Assembly (NCBI GenBank): GCA_905221605.1
Contig: CAJNDS010001426.1
Location: 1-19,197 of the forward strand
DNA length: 19,197 nt
Reading direction: 5' to 3'
Source of the DNA: Symbiodinium natans
Taxonomy: Eukaryota > Sar > Dinophyceae > Suessiales > Symbiodiniaceae
Notes under the pieces: generated by a model
The model's database searches: none
Told to the model about the DNA's origin: nothing
The model's input: only the letters and a program-made list of their open reading frames with translations
Part shown: in pieces, positions 1 through 7,423 of the stretch
How positions within the stretch are numbered: the first letter of the stretch is position 1
Layout: each line of letters begins with the position of its first letter
Made by a program: the position numbers and the translations under genes

Positions 1-63
1 GCAGTAAAGTGATGATCGGAGCCGAGAGAGTTTGTGTGTTTTCGGGTGTGTTCCGGGGTTTCA

Positions 64-190
64 GTGGTTGACTGCTTGGAAGAAGTTCTCTTGGTGCCGA
101 TGATTGCCGATGTGCTTCTCCGTAAAGCCAGAGCTCGTGAACATTTTAAGCAGTCCCTGCTGACACACCCAAAGATGCCTGCAAGAGAAC
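64..190 (+). CDS. candidate exon 1 of unidentified multi-exon gene
   Basis: The frame is open from base 16 to a TGA at 193-195, and the part from about 64 reads like ordinary protein. It contains VVDCLEEVLLVPMIADVLL followed by a basic helical stretch (RKARAREHFKQ) and SLLTHPKMPAREL. A pyrimidine-poor but usable acceptor (gtttcag) ends at base 63. The likely donor lies just before the in-frame stop, near 186-192. No start codon can be chosen, so the gene probably begins upstream of the window. I do not recognise the family. Calling it an exon is inference from codon texture and from the series of similar blocks downstream. Confidence 0.4.
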
Positions 191-268
191 TATGAGACCC
201 AAGAGACTCAAGAGACCCAACAGGAACCCAACAGGGACCCAAACGAGACCCAAACGAGACCCAAGAGA
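191..268 (+). repeat. short degenerate GAGACCCAA-type tandem repeat
   Basis: A run of about eight degenerate copies of a 9-11 base unit (GAGACCCAA, GAGACTCAA, GGAACCCAA, GGGACCCAAAC) lies between the first two candidate exons. It is probably intronic, although the frame of the next block stays open through it and would give a Arg/Asp/Pro/Thr-rich peptide. Confidence 0.7.
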
Positions 269-297
269 GCCAACGGCACCTTTTCGGGTTTTGCCAG

Positions 298-405
298 CGC
301 CAGGTGCTCTATTATTTGACTGTCGGCAAGCCGCAGCCCGACCCGAGACTCCTCAGCTTTGAGCCCTACCAGCACCTGCAGGCTTCGAGAGATTTCTGGG
401 TGCAT
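298..405 (+). CDS. candidate exon 2 of unidentified gene
   Basis: This is one of the most protein-like blocks in the window. It reads RQVLYYLTVGKPQPD, then PRLLSFEPYQHLQASRD, then FWVH. It follows a good acceptor (ttttcgggttttgccag, ending at 297) and is followed at 406 by GTGAGG, a strong GT donor. The mixed hydrophobic and aromatic composition suggests a folded domain, but I cannot name it. The following ~100 bases are T/G-rich as expected for an intron. Confidence 0.5.
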
Positions 406-509
406 GTGAGGGGTTTTAGTTTTTAGTTGGTTTCGGGGGGGGTTTGAGAGGGATTTGAAGGATGTTGGTTTGGAGTTGGGGGGGTTGAGGCTCCCGGTTC
501 GGGTCCTGC

Positions 510-566
510 CAGGAGGGCTTCTCCTACGAGGCCTTGCAGGGTGGCATGGGCCGGATCTTCCAGACC
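510..566 (+). CDS. candidate exon 3 of unidentified gene
   Basis: A short block begins after a G/T-rich intron-like stretch with the acceptor gtcctgccag. It reads QEGFSYEALQGGMGRIFQT and then meets a TGA at 567-569. The same frame reopens at 570, so the donor should lie close to 560-566. Family unknown. Confidence 0.4.
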
Positions 567-647
567 TGAGCGACAGACACAAGGATTCTGGAACCGAACC
601 GATCAGGCTGCCAAGGCAGCCCGCCTCCCCACCCCCGTGAGAAGCTG

Positions 648-832
648 CAGACCGGCACCGCGCAGCCTGCCAAAGTAGTGGCGTATCACTCGGAGCTGGA
701 TGCGATCACTGCCAGCAACGCCGTTTCGAAGCAGCCCTTTCCGCTGGGGCAACTCTCGAAGTGCTCCGGGAGCGATCGCCGAGTACATGGCATCTCCGCT
801 GCGTCCGGGCAGCTTGAAAACTGAACGCTGCT
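648..832 (+). CDS. candidate exon 4 of unidentified gene
   Basis: The frame is open from 570 to a TGA at about 832. The part after the acceptor-like gaagctgcag reads TGTAQPAKVVAYHSELDAI, then TASNAVSKQPFPLGQLSK. The last ~20 codons look less protein-like, so the real exon may end near 765. It could join in frame with the preceding block. No domain recognised. Confidence 0.4.
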
Positions 833-914
833 GCTGAATTTTGGCGATTGGGTTTCAATGGACATTGTGCCACGCGGGGTGTAGATCGGCGCTCTTACGG
901 TCATACGGCATCGG

Positions 915-1298
915 TCACCTCAGTGTCTCGAGATGTTTAGGGCTCAAGAGTGGCTTGGCTCTCTGCATGATCTTGCGTAGAAGATCAGGCGTATAGACTT
1001 CGAGGCCAGGTCTAGAAAGGTGCTGACTCCCGAACAAGTTCCAGATCTCGGGTCCCTCGTCCCTCGTCCATTCCAGTGACTGCACGGGGCCTTCAGCTAT
1101 GTTTGGCGCGAGCAGCGGCCGCCGCCCCCTCAGAAGCGCCCAAGAGGGCCTTGAGGTTTTTAATGCGTTTGTCGGTACGATTGTTGCTGTCTTGTTGAAG
1201 TCTTCAGGGTGGAAGGGTTTAGCCAACGTCCTTTGGACTCGGCATCTGTTATTTTGGGTTGGCGGCGTGGGGTTGAGCGTGTTCGGGACCTTCAGCAT
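915..1298 (-). CDS. uninterrupted 127-codon ORF on the opposite strand, unidentified
   Basis: This is an ATG-to-TGA frame on the minus strand whose C-terminal half looks like real protein. It contains PVQSLEWTRDEGPEIWNLFG, then LSRPGLEVYTPDLLRKIMQ, and a basic helical end (RAKPLLSPKHLETLR). The N-terminal third is Pro/Thr/Asn-rich with basic patches. There is no signal peptide or membrane segment. The plus-strand frames over the same bases are much less convincing. It could be a small gene nested in an intron of the surrounding locus, a conserved exon of an oppositely oriented gene, or chance. I do not recognise the family. Confidence 0.35.
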   Translation of the reverse strand: MLKVPNTLNPTPPTQNNRCRVQRTLAKPFHPEDFNKTATIVPTNALKTSRPSWALLRGRRPLLAPNIAEGPVQSLEWTRDEGPEIWNLFGSQHLSRPGLEVYTPDLLRKIMQRAKPLLSPKHLETLR

Positions 1299-1379
1299 GC
1301 TTGTTTACAAACCGTTTTGTGAACGGTGCTGTCCGAACAGCTCTTCCCGCATCCTGCCTCGTTGCATGGTGCCGGCGGG

Positions 1380-1690
1380 AGATCCCAGAGCTGGTCCGCT
1401 CCAATGATCTGGAACTGCTGGAGAATGCTGAACTGCTCCGATTGGCCAGGCGCACGAGGGGGGAATCCTGTCAAATCAAGCGTTCCGGGCGTTGTAACGG
1501 GCCCTCCCTCCTTAAAGAAAGGATGCGTGAGGACAGCGTGGGACGTATCATGCTTTCAAAAGACAGGAGCCTCATCACCCCTGTGCCCGTGATGAGCTCC
1601 CGATCGTCACGGGCCCCGAAGCGGCAGAAGGTCGAAGAGGAGCACTCAGGCTTGTTGTGCCTTCTTCAGCTCATGCTTTCTTTTGTTTAG
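1380..1690 (+). CDS. candidate exon 5 with a possible nuclear localisation signal
   Basis: The frame is open from 1301 to a TAG at 1690, and from about 1380 it is strongly protein-like. A helical acidic/leucine segment (EIPELVRSNDLELLENAELL, about residues 27-46 of the frame) is followed by a basic linker. Next comes DSVGRIMLSKDRSLITPVPV and a Ser/Arg region ending RAPKRQKVEEEHSG. PKRQKV resembles a monopartite nuclear localisation signal. One or two introns could be hidden at 1450-1525. The possible nuclear location is inference from this short motif only. Confidence 0.45.
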
Positions 1691-1829
1691 TGCTCAGCCG
1701 GCAAAGGCTTTTACGGTTAGGGAGTTGGTGTTCATGAAGTGGGGTTGCTTACCAATGCCAGACTGTGTGCAGAGACGCCCAGCCCACCACAAAGCCAAAA
1801 GGCCGAAAGGACTTGAGACTTGTCAAGCA

Positions 1830-1874
1830 GGCGGCTACGACTACAGCTATGCCGCTGCGGGATACTCGTTCCCT
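1830..1874 (+). CDS. candidate exon 6, Tyr/Gly/Ala low-complexity
   Basis: The acceptor cttgtcaagcag is followed by a short GGYDYSYAAAGYS segment. Its composition matches that of the 2192-2291 and 2504-2593 blocks, which suggests they are exons of one protein with a Tyr-rich low-complexity region. The frame stays open to 2042, but the remainder (SFPGLLGELDGIS and on) is less certain. Confidence 0.4.
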
Positions 1875-1998
1875 GGGCTTCTTGGCGAGCTTGACGGGAT
1901 AAGCATCGGATGTCTTACAAGCGCCGCATTGCCTCTGCGCCTCACCCCAAGGTTTCATCCCGTTAACCAATTAAACAGTTTAAGTTCCCACAAACTTT

Positions 1999-2095
1999 GT
2001 CAGAGCCAGTGCGCCACGTGGAAGACGGAGCTAAGGCTCTAAAGCCCTATAAGGCTAAATCTGACTTGGAACACCAGGATGCAGAAATCGAAAAG
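1999..2095 (+). CDS. candidate exon 7 of unidentified gene
   Basis: The acceptor-like aaactttgtcag precedes EPVRHVEDGAKALKPYKAK, then SDLEHQDAEIEK. The peptide is charged, mostly polar and probably helical. The frame continues to 2191 with lower-quality sequence, so the donor is probably close to 2095. Family unknown. Confidence 0.4.
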
Positions 2096-2191
2096 TTTCC
2101 ATTGTCCATATGGCGGGGCCCGCCGTTGATATCTTGGGGATTCTTGGGGTATGTAGTCGGATGTAGTCGGTTGATAAAGGCTTCGTTTTGA

Positions 2192-2291
2192 GAGCCCACG
2201 GCGTTGACCATTCAACCGTGGCCGAGGTACAGCTACCAATGGCCTGCGACCCAGCCCAACCCCTACGCGCTGCCAGCTGCTTACAGCTCCG
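2192..2291 (+). CDS. candidate exon 8, Pro/Tyr/Trp-rich low-complexity
   Basis: The frame is open from a TGA at 2189-2191 to a TAG near 2334, with no ATG. The core reads PWPRYSYQWPATQPNPYALP and then AAYSSV. Candidate donors lie at TCC|GTGGAT (2290/2291). The aromatic, proline-rich and alanine-rich composition is typical of disordered regions of RNA-binding or condensate-forming proteins. That is a general compositional resemblance, not an assignment. Confidence 0.45.
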
Positions 2292-2503
2292 TGGATTTGT
2301 TCATCTTTTGCCGCACGATTTTCTTCCGTCCGTAGCTGTCCTGAAGCTGGACTGCTACGAGCTGTTTAGTCAGCATTCGGCGTGCGGGTGAACGATAGAT
2401 GTCCACAGTCTCTGCTCCTGTGGCCCATGTGGCATGGTCAAGTTAAGTCTCCACTCCGCACCAGCCCTGCTGCGTCTGCATGGGCCATGCACACCGAGCC
2501 TGA

Positions 2504-2593
2504 GGCTATGCTGCCACTTACGGCTACAGCAGTGCCTACTATGCCGCAGCGGCGGCGGCGGCCGCGGTGCAGTCGGGCATAGGCTTGACTTGC
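2504..2593 (+). CDS. candidate exon 9, Tyr/Ser then poly-Ala
   Basis: Immediately after a TGA, frame 2 reads GYAATYGYSSAYY, then a run of eight alanines and VQSGIG, before TAA at 2594-2596. The Ala run is encoded by GCG/GCC-type codons (GGC-repeat DNA). It is in the same frame as the 2192-2291 block and similar in composition. The acceptor may be the AG of cgagcctgag or an AG shortly upstream. Confidence 0.45.
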
Positions 2594-2825
2594 TAAGTCC
2601 CGCTCAGTGGGGTAGTGTTCATTGCCCTAGATCAAGCTTCGTGCCAATGGTTTGGATGGTGGCTACATTGCGGCTACATCCTGCAACCTCAGAGTCCGCA
2701 AAGTCCTAGAGGCCGGTCCTGCACTCAACCGTCAATGCCGAAACGTCCAACATCCCCCCTTAATCGTTCTCAATTCAGGTCATTAGCCTTCAAAGCCAAG
2801 TCTAATATACCACCCACCCCAAGCC

Positions 2826-2870
2826 CCTGTTGCGCACGAAGGTGATGAGGAGACTGAGCACGGAGCTCAG
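2826..2870 (+). CDS. candidate short acidic exon 10
   Basis: A short frame-3 block reads PVAHEGDEETEHGAQ. It is followed by GCGTGTGTGTGG, which could hold a GC or GT donor. The sequence before it is C/A-rich without a strong acceptor, so the left edge is uncertain. Confidence 0.3.
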
Positions 2871-2919
2871 CGTGTGTGTGGTGGGATTGCTAAGATCCTC
2901 AAAATTGAGGGATTGGAGG

Positions 2920-2976
2920 GTTTGCGGCCACAAAATCCTGACTGCCAAGCAGCTTTGCCAGTTTGAGCTGTCAAGG
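2920..2976 (+). CDS. candidate exon 11 of unidentified gene
   Basis: The block reads VCGHKILTAKQLCQFELSR after an acceptor-like gggattggag and is followed by GGTGTCTG, a GT donor. The mixed hydrophobic and charged residues look like part of a folded domain. The next candidate exon begins within 20 bases in another frame, which would leave too little room for an intron. Either the two overlap as alternatives or one of them is wrong. Confidence 0.3.
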
Positions 2977-2992
2977 GTGTCTGCTCCTGGAG

Positions 2993-3121
2993 TCTTGCGA
3001 GGCGAAGCCGACAGCCTGGAAGTTCGAGTTACGTGGCCATGACCCGAGGTCAGCAGTGGGGAAGAAGGGGGACTATGAGAACCTGCTACAGGAGCTCAAG
3101 GCCAAGCAGGCCACGGCAGAT
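2993..3121 (+). CDS. candidate exon 12, charged and helical
   Basis: After ctcctggag the frame reads SCEAKPTAWKFELRGHDPRS, then AVGKKGDYENLLQELKAKQ and ATAD. Codon use is GC-rich at third positions and the peptide is clearly protein-like, ending in an amphipathic helix. The frame remains open to 3151, and the following ~95 bases look intronic. Family not recognised. Confidence 0.5.
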
Positions 3122-3215
3122 AGTTGGCTTCATTTCAGAACTAGTGATTAGTCGAGTGTTGCGGAGTTGGCAAAGAGTTTACTTTGAGAGCATTCTATGT
3201 GCCTCGTGCTTATCG

Positions 3216-3302
3216 GCAGAGGGAGAGAGAATCGAAGAAATTTCTGAGATGCAGGCTGCCCGTGCCGCCGGAGACTGCCAGCAAGAGGTGCAGGCCCTGA
3301 GG
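3216..3302 (+). CDS. candidate exon 13, helical, near the 3' end of the gene
   Basis: The block reads AEGERIEEISEMQAARAAGD, then CQQEVQALR. It is a strongly helical, charged segment resembling coiled-coil or linker sequence. The frame stays open to a TAG at 3459-3461, but the text after 3302 (many Cys, Arg, Trp) changes character. A donor at CTGAG|GGTCGC is therefore plausible. The preceding exon also ends in a helix, so the two probably form one helical C-terminal region. Confidence 0.45.
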
Positions 3303-3340
3303 GTCGCAGCGAATATAGCGTCGTGGTTCTGGGGCTTTCT

Positions 3341-3461
3341 GCGTCGGGCCGTCTTACGCAGACTTTGCTCGTTTCCGCCGAGGGACAACCGATTTGGATG
3401 TTCCTACCAGAGTTGCGAAAGTTGCGACAGTCGAGACCCTGACCCACACCCCGTCAGCTAG
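3341..3461 (+). CDS. possible terminal exon, frame ambiguous
   Basis: Two frames both look usable. One continues the helical exon and ends at TAG 3459-3461 (ending DSRDPDPHPVS). The other reads PSYADFARFRRGTTDLDV, then PTRVAKVATVETLTHTPSA, and runs past 3480. The second looks more like natural protein. I cannot decide between them without transcript data. Confidence 0.3.
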
Positions 3462-3940
3462 TTGGTTACACGCGCATCTGGCGCCGCGATATTTCGTGCA
3501 TTTTTGCACAATTTTTCTGGGTAGCTCGGGGGGTTTGGGGGGGGGAGGGGGGGGGATAAGAACGTCATTCATATTTCACACCCTGAAAGTTTCAAGGCGC
3601 CTCGCGCGCGTGTGACCTAGTTTCATTACTGTTTCATTCATTATGCATGAGGACTGATGGACGTAAGCAGTGCTCGCTGCGGGGCAGCGGCTCCAGACTC
3701 CAGACACCCGAACGACTCAAACGGCTCGTATCCCTTTGTGAGAACCAATCAAGTTCACCAAGCTGAGAAAGGCTTTCAAGCCCTTCGCCCGGAAACGAAA
3801 TCCTAGACGAGCCCCAGGACAAGAAGCGGTTTCGGTTTCCTGACGATGGCTCTGCAGACCAGTGATGGCCTCGACTTCGTCAGTCTTAGGACAAAAGAAC
3901 CAAGCAACTGCTGAACGCCAAGCCCCAAGCAATCCGCGGA
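3462..3940. other. sparse region between gene block and repeats
   Basis: No convincing gene is seen here. There is a G-run tract at 3528-3555 and an alternating CGCG stretch near 3600-3610. Two short plus-strand peptides around 3745-3860 (for example IKFTKLRKAFKPFARK in one frame, DKKRFRFPDDGSADQ in another) could be exon remnants but have no supporting frame or splice pattern. Confidence 0.4.
3528..3555 (+). other. G-run tract with quadruplex potential
   Basis: Runs of 6, 9 and 9 guanines are separated by TTT and A. Long runs can supply two G-tracts each, so the plus strand fits the usual four-tract quadruplex pattern. It lies just downstream of the last candidate exon. Confidence 0.6.
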
Positions 3941-3962
3941 CCCCCCCCCCGTGTGCAGCTTA

Positions 3963-4063
3963 AATAGGGTCTATTTGGAAGCTGAGACTCGTGTTTTAAA
4001 GAGGAAATAAGGCCCCAAAACGTATACTTATTTACAAGAGACAACTTCCAAATAGACCCTATT
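3963..4063. mobile_element. 101-bp terminal-inverted-repeat element, copy 1 (MITE-like)
   Basis: The left end AATAGGGTCTATTTGGAAG (3963-3981) is the exact reverse complement of the right end (4045-4063). That makes a perfect 19-bp terminal inverted repeat around a ~63-bp core containing ggccccaaaacgtatac. The element is preceded by a C-run and GTGTGCAGC. A closely matching copy at 13987-14087 has the same flank and also sits directly left of a palindromic AT array. No protein is encoded. It could be a miniature inverted-repeat transposon or a structural boundary part of the larger repeat. No clear target-site duplication was seen. Confidence 0.6.
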
Positions 4064-4088
4064 ATCGTTTCTGGGGGGTCTGGGGCAA

Positions 4089-6338
4089 GGAATTAAATAA
4101 TTTAAATAATTTAAATCCGAAAGGGGCGTTCCGGATTTAAATTATTTAAATTATTTAATTCTGGGAGGGGGAGGGGGCCTGGGCCTGGCCCCCCGCCCCC
4201 TTTTCGGATTTAAATTATTTAAATTATTTAAATTATTCAAAGTATTTAAATTATTTAAATTATTTAATTCCGGGGGGGGGAATTAAATAATTTAAATAAT
4301 TTAAATCCGAACCCCCCCTTTCAGATTTAAGTTATTTAAATTATTTAATTCCCCCCCCGGAATTAAATAATTTAAATAATTTAAATAATTTAAATAAATT
4401 AAATCCGAAAAGGGGGTGGGGGGCAGGCCCAGGCCCCCTCCCCCTCCCAGAATTAAATAATTTAAATAATTTAAATCCGAAAGGGGCGTTCCGGATTTAA
4501 ATTATTTAAATTATTTAATTCTGGGAGGGGGAGGGGGCCTGGGCCTGGCCCCCCCCCTTTTCGGATTTAAATTATTTAAATTATTTAAATTATTTAAATT
4601 ATTTAAATTATTTAAATTATTTAAATTATTTAATTCCGGGGGGGGGGGAATTAAATAATTTAAATCCGAACCCCCCCTTTCAGATTTAAATATTTAAATT
4701 ATTTAATTCCCCTCCCGGAATTAAATAATTTAAATAATTTAAATAATTTAAATAAATTAAATCCGAAAAGGGGGGGGGGGCCAGGCCCGGGCCCCCTCCC
4801 CCTCCCAGAATTAAATATTTTAAATAATTTAAATCCGAAAGGGGCGTTCCGGATTTAAATTATTTAAATTATTTAATTCTGGGAGGGGGAGGGGGCCTGG
4901 GCCTGGCCCCCCCCCCTTTTCGGATTTAAATTATTTAAATTATTTAAATTATTTAAATTATTTAAATTATTTAATTCCGGGGGGGGGGAATTAAATAATT
5001 TAAATAATTTAAATCCGAACCCCCCCTTTCAGATTTAAATTATTTAAATTATTTAATTCCCCCCCCGGAATTAAATAATTTAAATAATTTTAATAATTTA
5101 AATAATTTAAATAAATTAAATCCGAAAAGGGGGGGGGGGCAGGCCCCGGCCCCCTCCCCCTCCCAGAATTAAAAAATTTAAATAATTTAAATCCGAAAGG
5201 GGCGTTCCGGATTTAAATTATTTAAATTATTTAATTCTGGGAGGGGGAGGGGGCCTGGGCCTGGCCCCCCCCCCTTTTCGGGTTTAAATTATTTAAATTA
5301 TTTAAATTATTTAAATTATTTAAATTATTTAAATTATTTAATTCCGGGGGGGGGAATTAAATAATTTAAATAATTTAAATCCGAACCCCCCCTTTCAGAT
5401 TTAAATTATTTAAATTATTTAATTCCCCCCCCGGAATTAAATAATTTAAATAATTTAAATAATTTAAATAATTTAAATAATTTAAATAATTTAAATAAAT
5501 TAAATCCGAAAAGGGGGGGGGGGCCAGGCCCGGCCCCCTCCCCCTCCCAGAATTAAATAATTTAAATAATTTAAATCCGAAAGGGGCGTTCCGGATTTAA
5601 ATTATTTAAATTATTTAATTCTGGGAGGGGGAGGGGGCCTGGGCCTGGCCCCCCCCCCCTTTTCGGATTTAAATTATTTAAATTATTTAAATTATTTAAA
5701 TTATTTAAATTATTTAAATTCCGGGGGGGGGAATTAAATAATTTAAATAATTTAAATCCGAACCCCCCCTTTCAGATTTAAATTATTTAAATTATTTAAT
5801 TCCCCCCCCGGAATTTAAATAATTTAAATAATTTAAATAATTTAAATAAATTAAATCCGAAAAGGGGGGGGGGGCAGGCCCAGGCCCCCTCCCCCTCCCA
5901 GAATTAAATAATTTAAATAATTTAAATCCGAAAGGGGCGTTCCGGATTTAAATTATTTAAATTATTTAATTCTGGGAGGGGGAGGGGGCCTGGGCCTGGC
6001 CCCCCCCCCCTTTTCGGATTTAAATTATTTAAATTATTTAAATTATTTAAATTATTTAAATTATTTAAATTATTTAATTCCGGGGGGGGGAATTAAATAA
6101 TTTAAATAATTTAAATCCGAACCCCCCCTTTCAGATTTAAATATTTAATTTAAATAATTTAAATATTTTAAATAATTTAAATAATTTAAATAATTTAAAT
6201 AATTTAAATCCGAAAAGGGGGGGGGGCAGGACCGGGCCCCCCCCCTTCCCAGAATTAAATAATTTAAATAATTTAAATCCGAAAGGGGCGTTTCGGATTT
6301 AAATTTTTTAAATTATTTAATTCTGGGAGGGGGGGGGG
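4089..6338. repeat. palindromic AT-rich satellite, array A (~351-384 bp units)
   Basis: Tracts of AATTAAATAATTTAAATAAT and their reverse complements alternate with G/C-run linkers. A landmark linker CCGAAAGGGGCGTTCCGG starts at 4117, 4477, 4835, 5193, 5577 and 5928 (variant at 6279), giving six full units of 351-384 bp. In each unit, 4405-4564 and its equivalents form a near-perfect ~160-bp palindrome around that linker: CAG plus 26 AT-rich bases on the left mirrors 26 plus CTG on the right, then the GGGAGGGGGAGGGGG linker mirrors CCCCCTCCCCCTCCC. The second centre, CCGAACCCCCCCTTTCAG, always has the same orientation. Length differences come mainly from the number of 9-bp AAATTATTT steps and from G-run length. 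Confidence 0.9.
4523..4543 (+). other. recurrent G-quadruplex/i-motif linker (one example)
   Basis: G-tracts of 3, 5, 5 and 3 guanines are separated by A, A and CCT. This fits the canonical quadruplex pattern with very short loops. The same linker recurs once per unit of array A on the plus strand (near 4166, 4881, 5239, 5624 and 5977). Its mirror on the minus strand recurs half a unit earlier, so quadruplex potential alternates between strands. Confidence 0.65.
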
Positions 6339-6339
6339 C

Positions 6340-6676
6340 ATCATCATTTTCATCTTTTTCGTCATCTCCTTAATATCCTTTTTTTCCTTCATCTTCATCA
6401 TCTCCATCATCTCCATCATCTTCATCATCTCCTTCATCTCTTTCATCTCGCTGAGCTCGTTGAACTCTATCATCTTCATCTTTATCATCTTCTTCATCTC
6501 CCTCATCTCCCTCATCTTCATCATCTGCTTCATCTCCCTCAGCTCGTTCATCTTCATCATCTTCATCACCTTCATCTTCTTCATCATCTTCATCATCTTC
6601 GTCATCTTGCATCATCTTCTTCATCTTCCTCATCTTTCATCATCTTCTTCATCTCCATCATCTCCCATCATCTTCA
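6340..6676. repeat. CTTCATCAT/CATCTC microsatellite
   Basis: An imperfect trinucleotide array of CAT, CTT and CTC follows array A directly. All its frames are open for long stretches (Ile/Phe-rich on plus, Met/Lys/Glu/Asp-rich on minus) because the period is three. I therefore do not call a gene. An equivalent tract follows array B at 16926-17280. Confidence 0.85.
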
Positions 6677-6679
6677 GTC

Positions 6680-6900
6680 TGAAAAACTCAAATATTCACC
6701 ACCGTTCGCGGGGGGCTCCGCCCCCCGCACCCTCTGGATCGAGGGCTTGCCCCCCTCGAGCTCCCCCCTTCCCCTCAAGGCCCCCCAGGGGGCGAGCAGG
6801 GGGGAGACCCCCCCGCTACGCCCCCCCCCCCCCTCATAAACTGAAACTACTAGACCCATAAACCCAAAAATCCCCAAACCCTTAAACCTCTCAATTTAGT
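6680..6900. other. GC-rich hairpin module with degenerate AAACCC tail
   Basis: No gene is seen. There is a stable hairpin at 6708-6728 (GCGGGGGG, loop ctccg, CCCCCCGC) and a 35-base G/C-run block at 6777-6812 that recurs at 7391-7423. A following tract, 6850-6892, has loosely repeated aaaccc/aatcccc words. Confidence 0.6.
6708..6728. other. perfect GC hairpin
   Basis: GCGGGGGG pairs exactly with CCCCCCGC across a five-base centre in which the outer C and G can also pair. It would be very stable in single-stranded DNA or RNA. No U-tract follows, so it is not read as a terminator. Confidence 0.6.
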
Positions 6901-6939
6901 GCATAAGCATGCGTCATTCGCAGGGTGTGCTCCTCGCGG

Positions 6940-7390
6940 GGGTGGTGGTGGTTGCCGTTAGAAACCAAAAAAATCAGGTTAACAAAATGGGGCTTTTCTT
7001 TTGTGGTATTGTCTGGTGGTGGTGGTGGTGGTGGTGGTGGTGGCCGTTCAAAACCAAAAAATGAGGTTAACAAAATGGGGTTATTTTTGGGTGGTATTGT
7101 CTGGTGGTGGTGGTGGTGGTTGCCGTTTGAAACAAAAAATGAGGTTAACAACATGGGGCTTTTTTTGGTGGTATTGTCTGGTGGTGGTGGTGGTGGTCGT
7201 TCAAAACCAAAAAATGAGGTTAACAAAATGTTTTTTTTTTTTGGTGGTATTGTCTGGTGGTGGTGGTGGTGGTGGTCGTGGTGGCCGTTCAAAACCAAAA
7301 AATGAGGTTAACAAAATGGGGCTTTTCTTTTGTGGTATTGTCTGGTGGTGGTGGTGGTGGTGGTGGTGGCCGTTCAAAACCAAAAAAATG
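6940..7390. repeat. 76-88 bp minisatellite with embedded GGT microsatellite
   Basis: The repeated unit contains a GGT run, ccgttcaaaaccaaaaaatg, AGGTTAACAAAATGGGGC, a T-run and TGGTATTGTCTGGT. The word GGTTAACA begins at 6977, 7065, 7143, 7219 and about 7306, so spacing is 76-88 bases. The number of GGT steps (about 5-10) and T-run length explain the variation. Open frames on both strands (Gly/Val/Trp-rich and His/Pro-rich) are a by-product. Confidence 0.85.
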
Positions 7391-7423
7391 AGGCCCCCAG
7401 GGGGCGAGCAGGGGGAAGACCCC
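7391..7423. repeat. second copy of the GC-run module
   Basis: The sequence AGGCCCCCAGGGGGCGAGCA with its downstream GGGGGAAGACCCC repeats the block at 6777-6812 with small differences. It marks the junction between the GGT minisatellite and the 87-bp array. The two copies bracket the minisatellite as direct repeats about 610 bases apart. Confidence 0.65.

Noticed and set aside
1099-1407. 102-codon plus-strand frame starting MFGASSGRRP
   Set aside because: Composition is poor and it overlaps the better minus-strand frame; no splice-site support.
1-3461. A dinoflagellate spliced-leader relict or a named RNA-binding protein family
   Set aside because: No spliced-leader-like 22-mer was found by eye, and no RRM, KH or zinc-finger motif could be read in the candidate exons.
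6708-6728. Rho-independent terminator
   Set aside because: The hairpin is GC-rich but lacks a T-tract, and the window is eukaryotic.
6273-6861. Long Met/Lys/Glu and Ile/Phe reading frames in the CAT microsatellite
   Set aside because: Trinucleotide repeats stay open in several frames on both strands; no complex sequence or splice signals support a gene.
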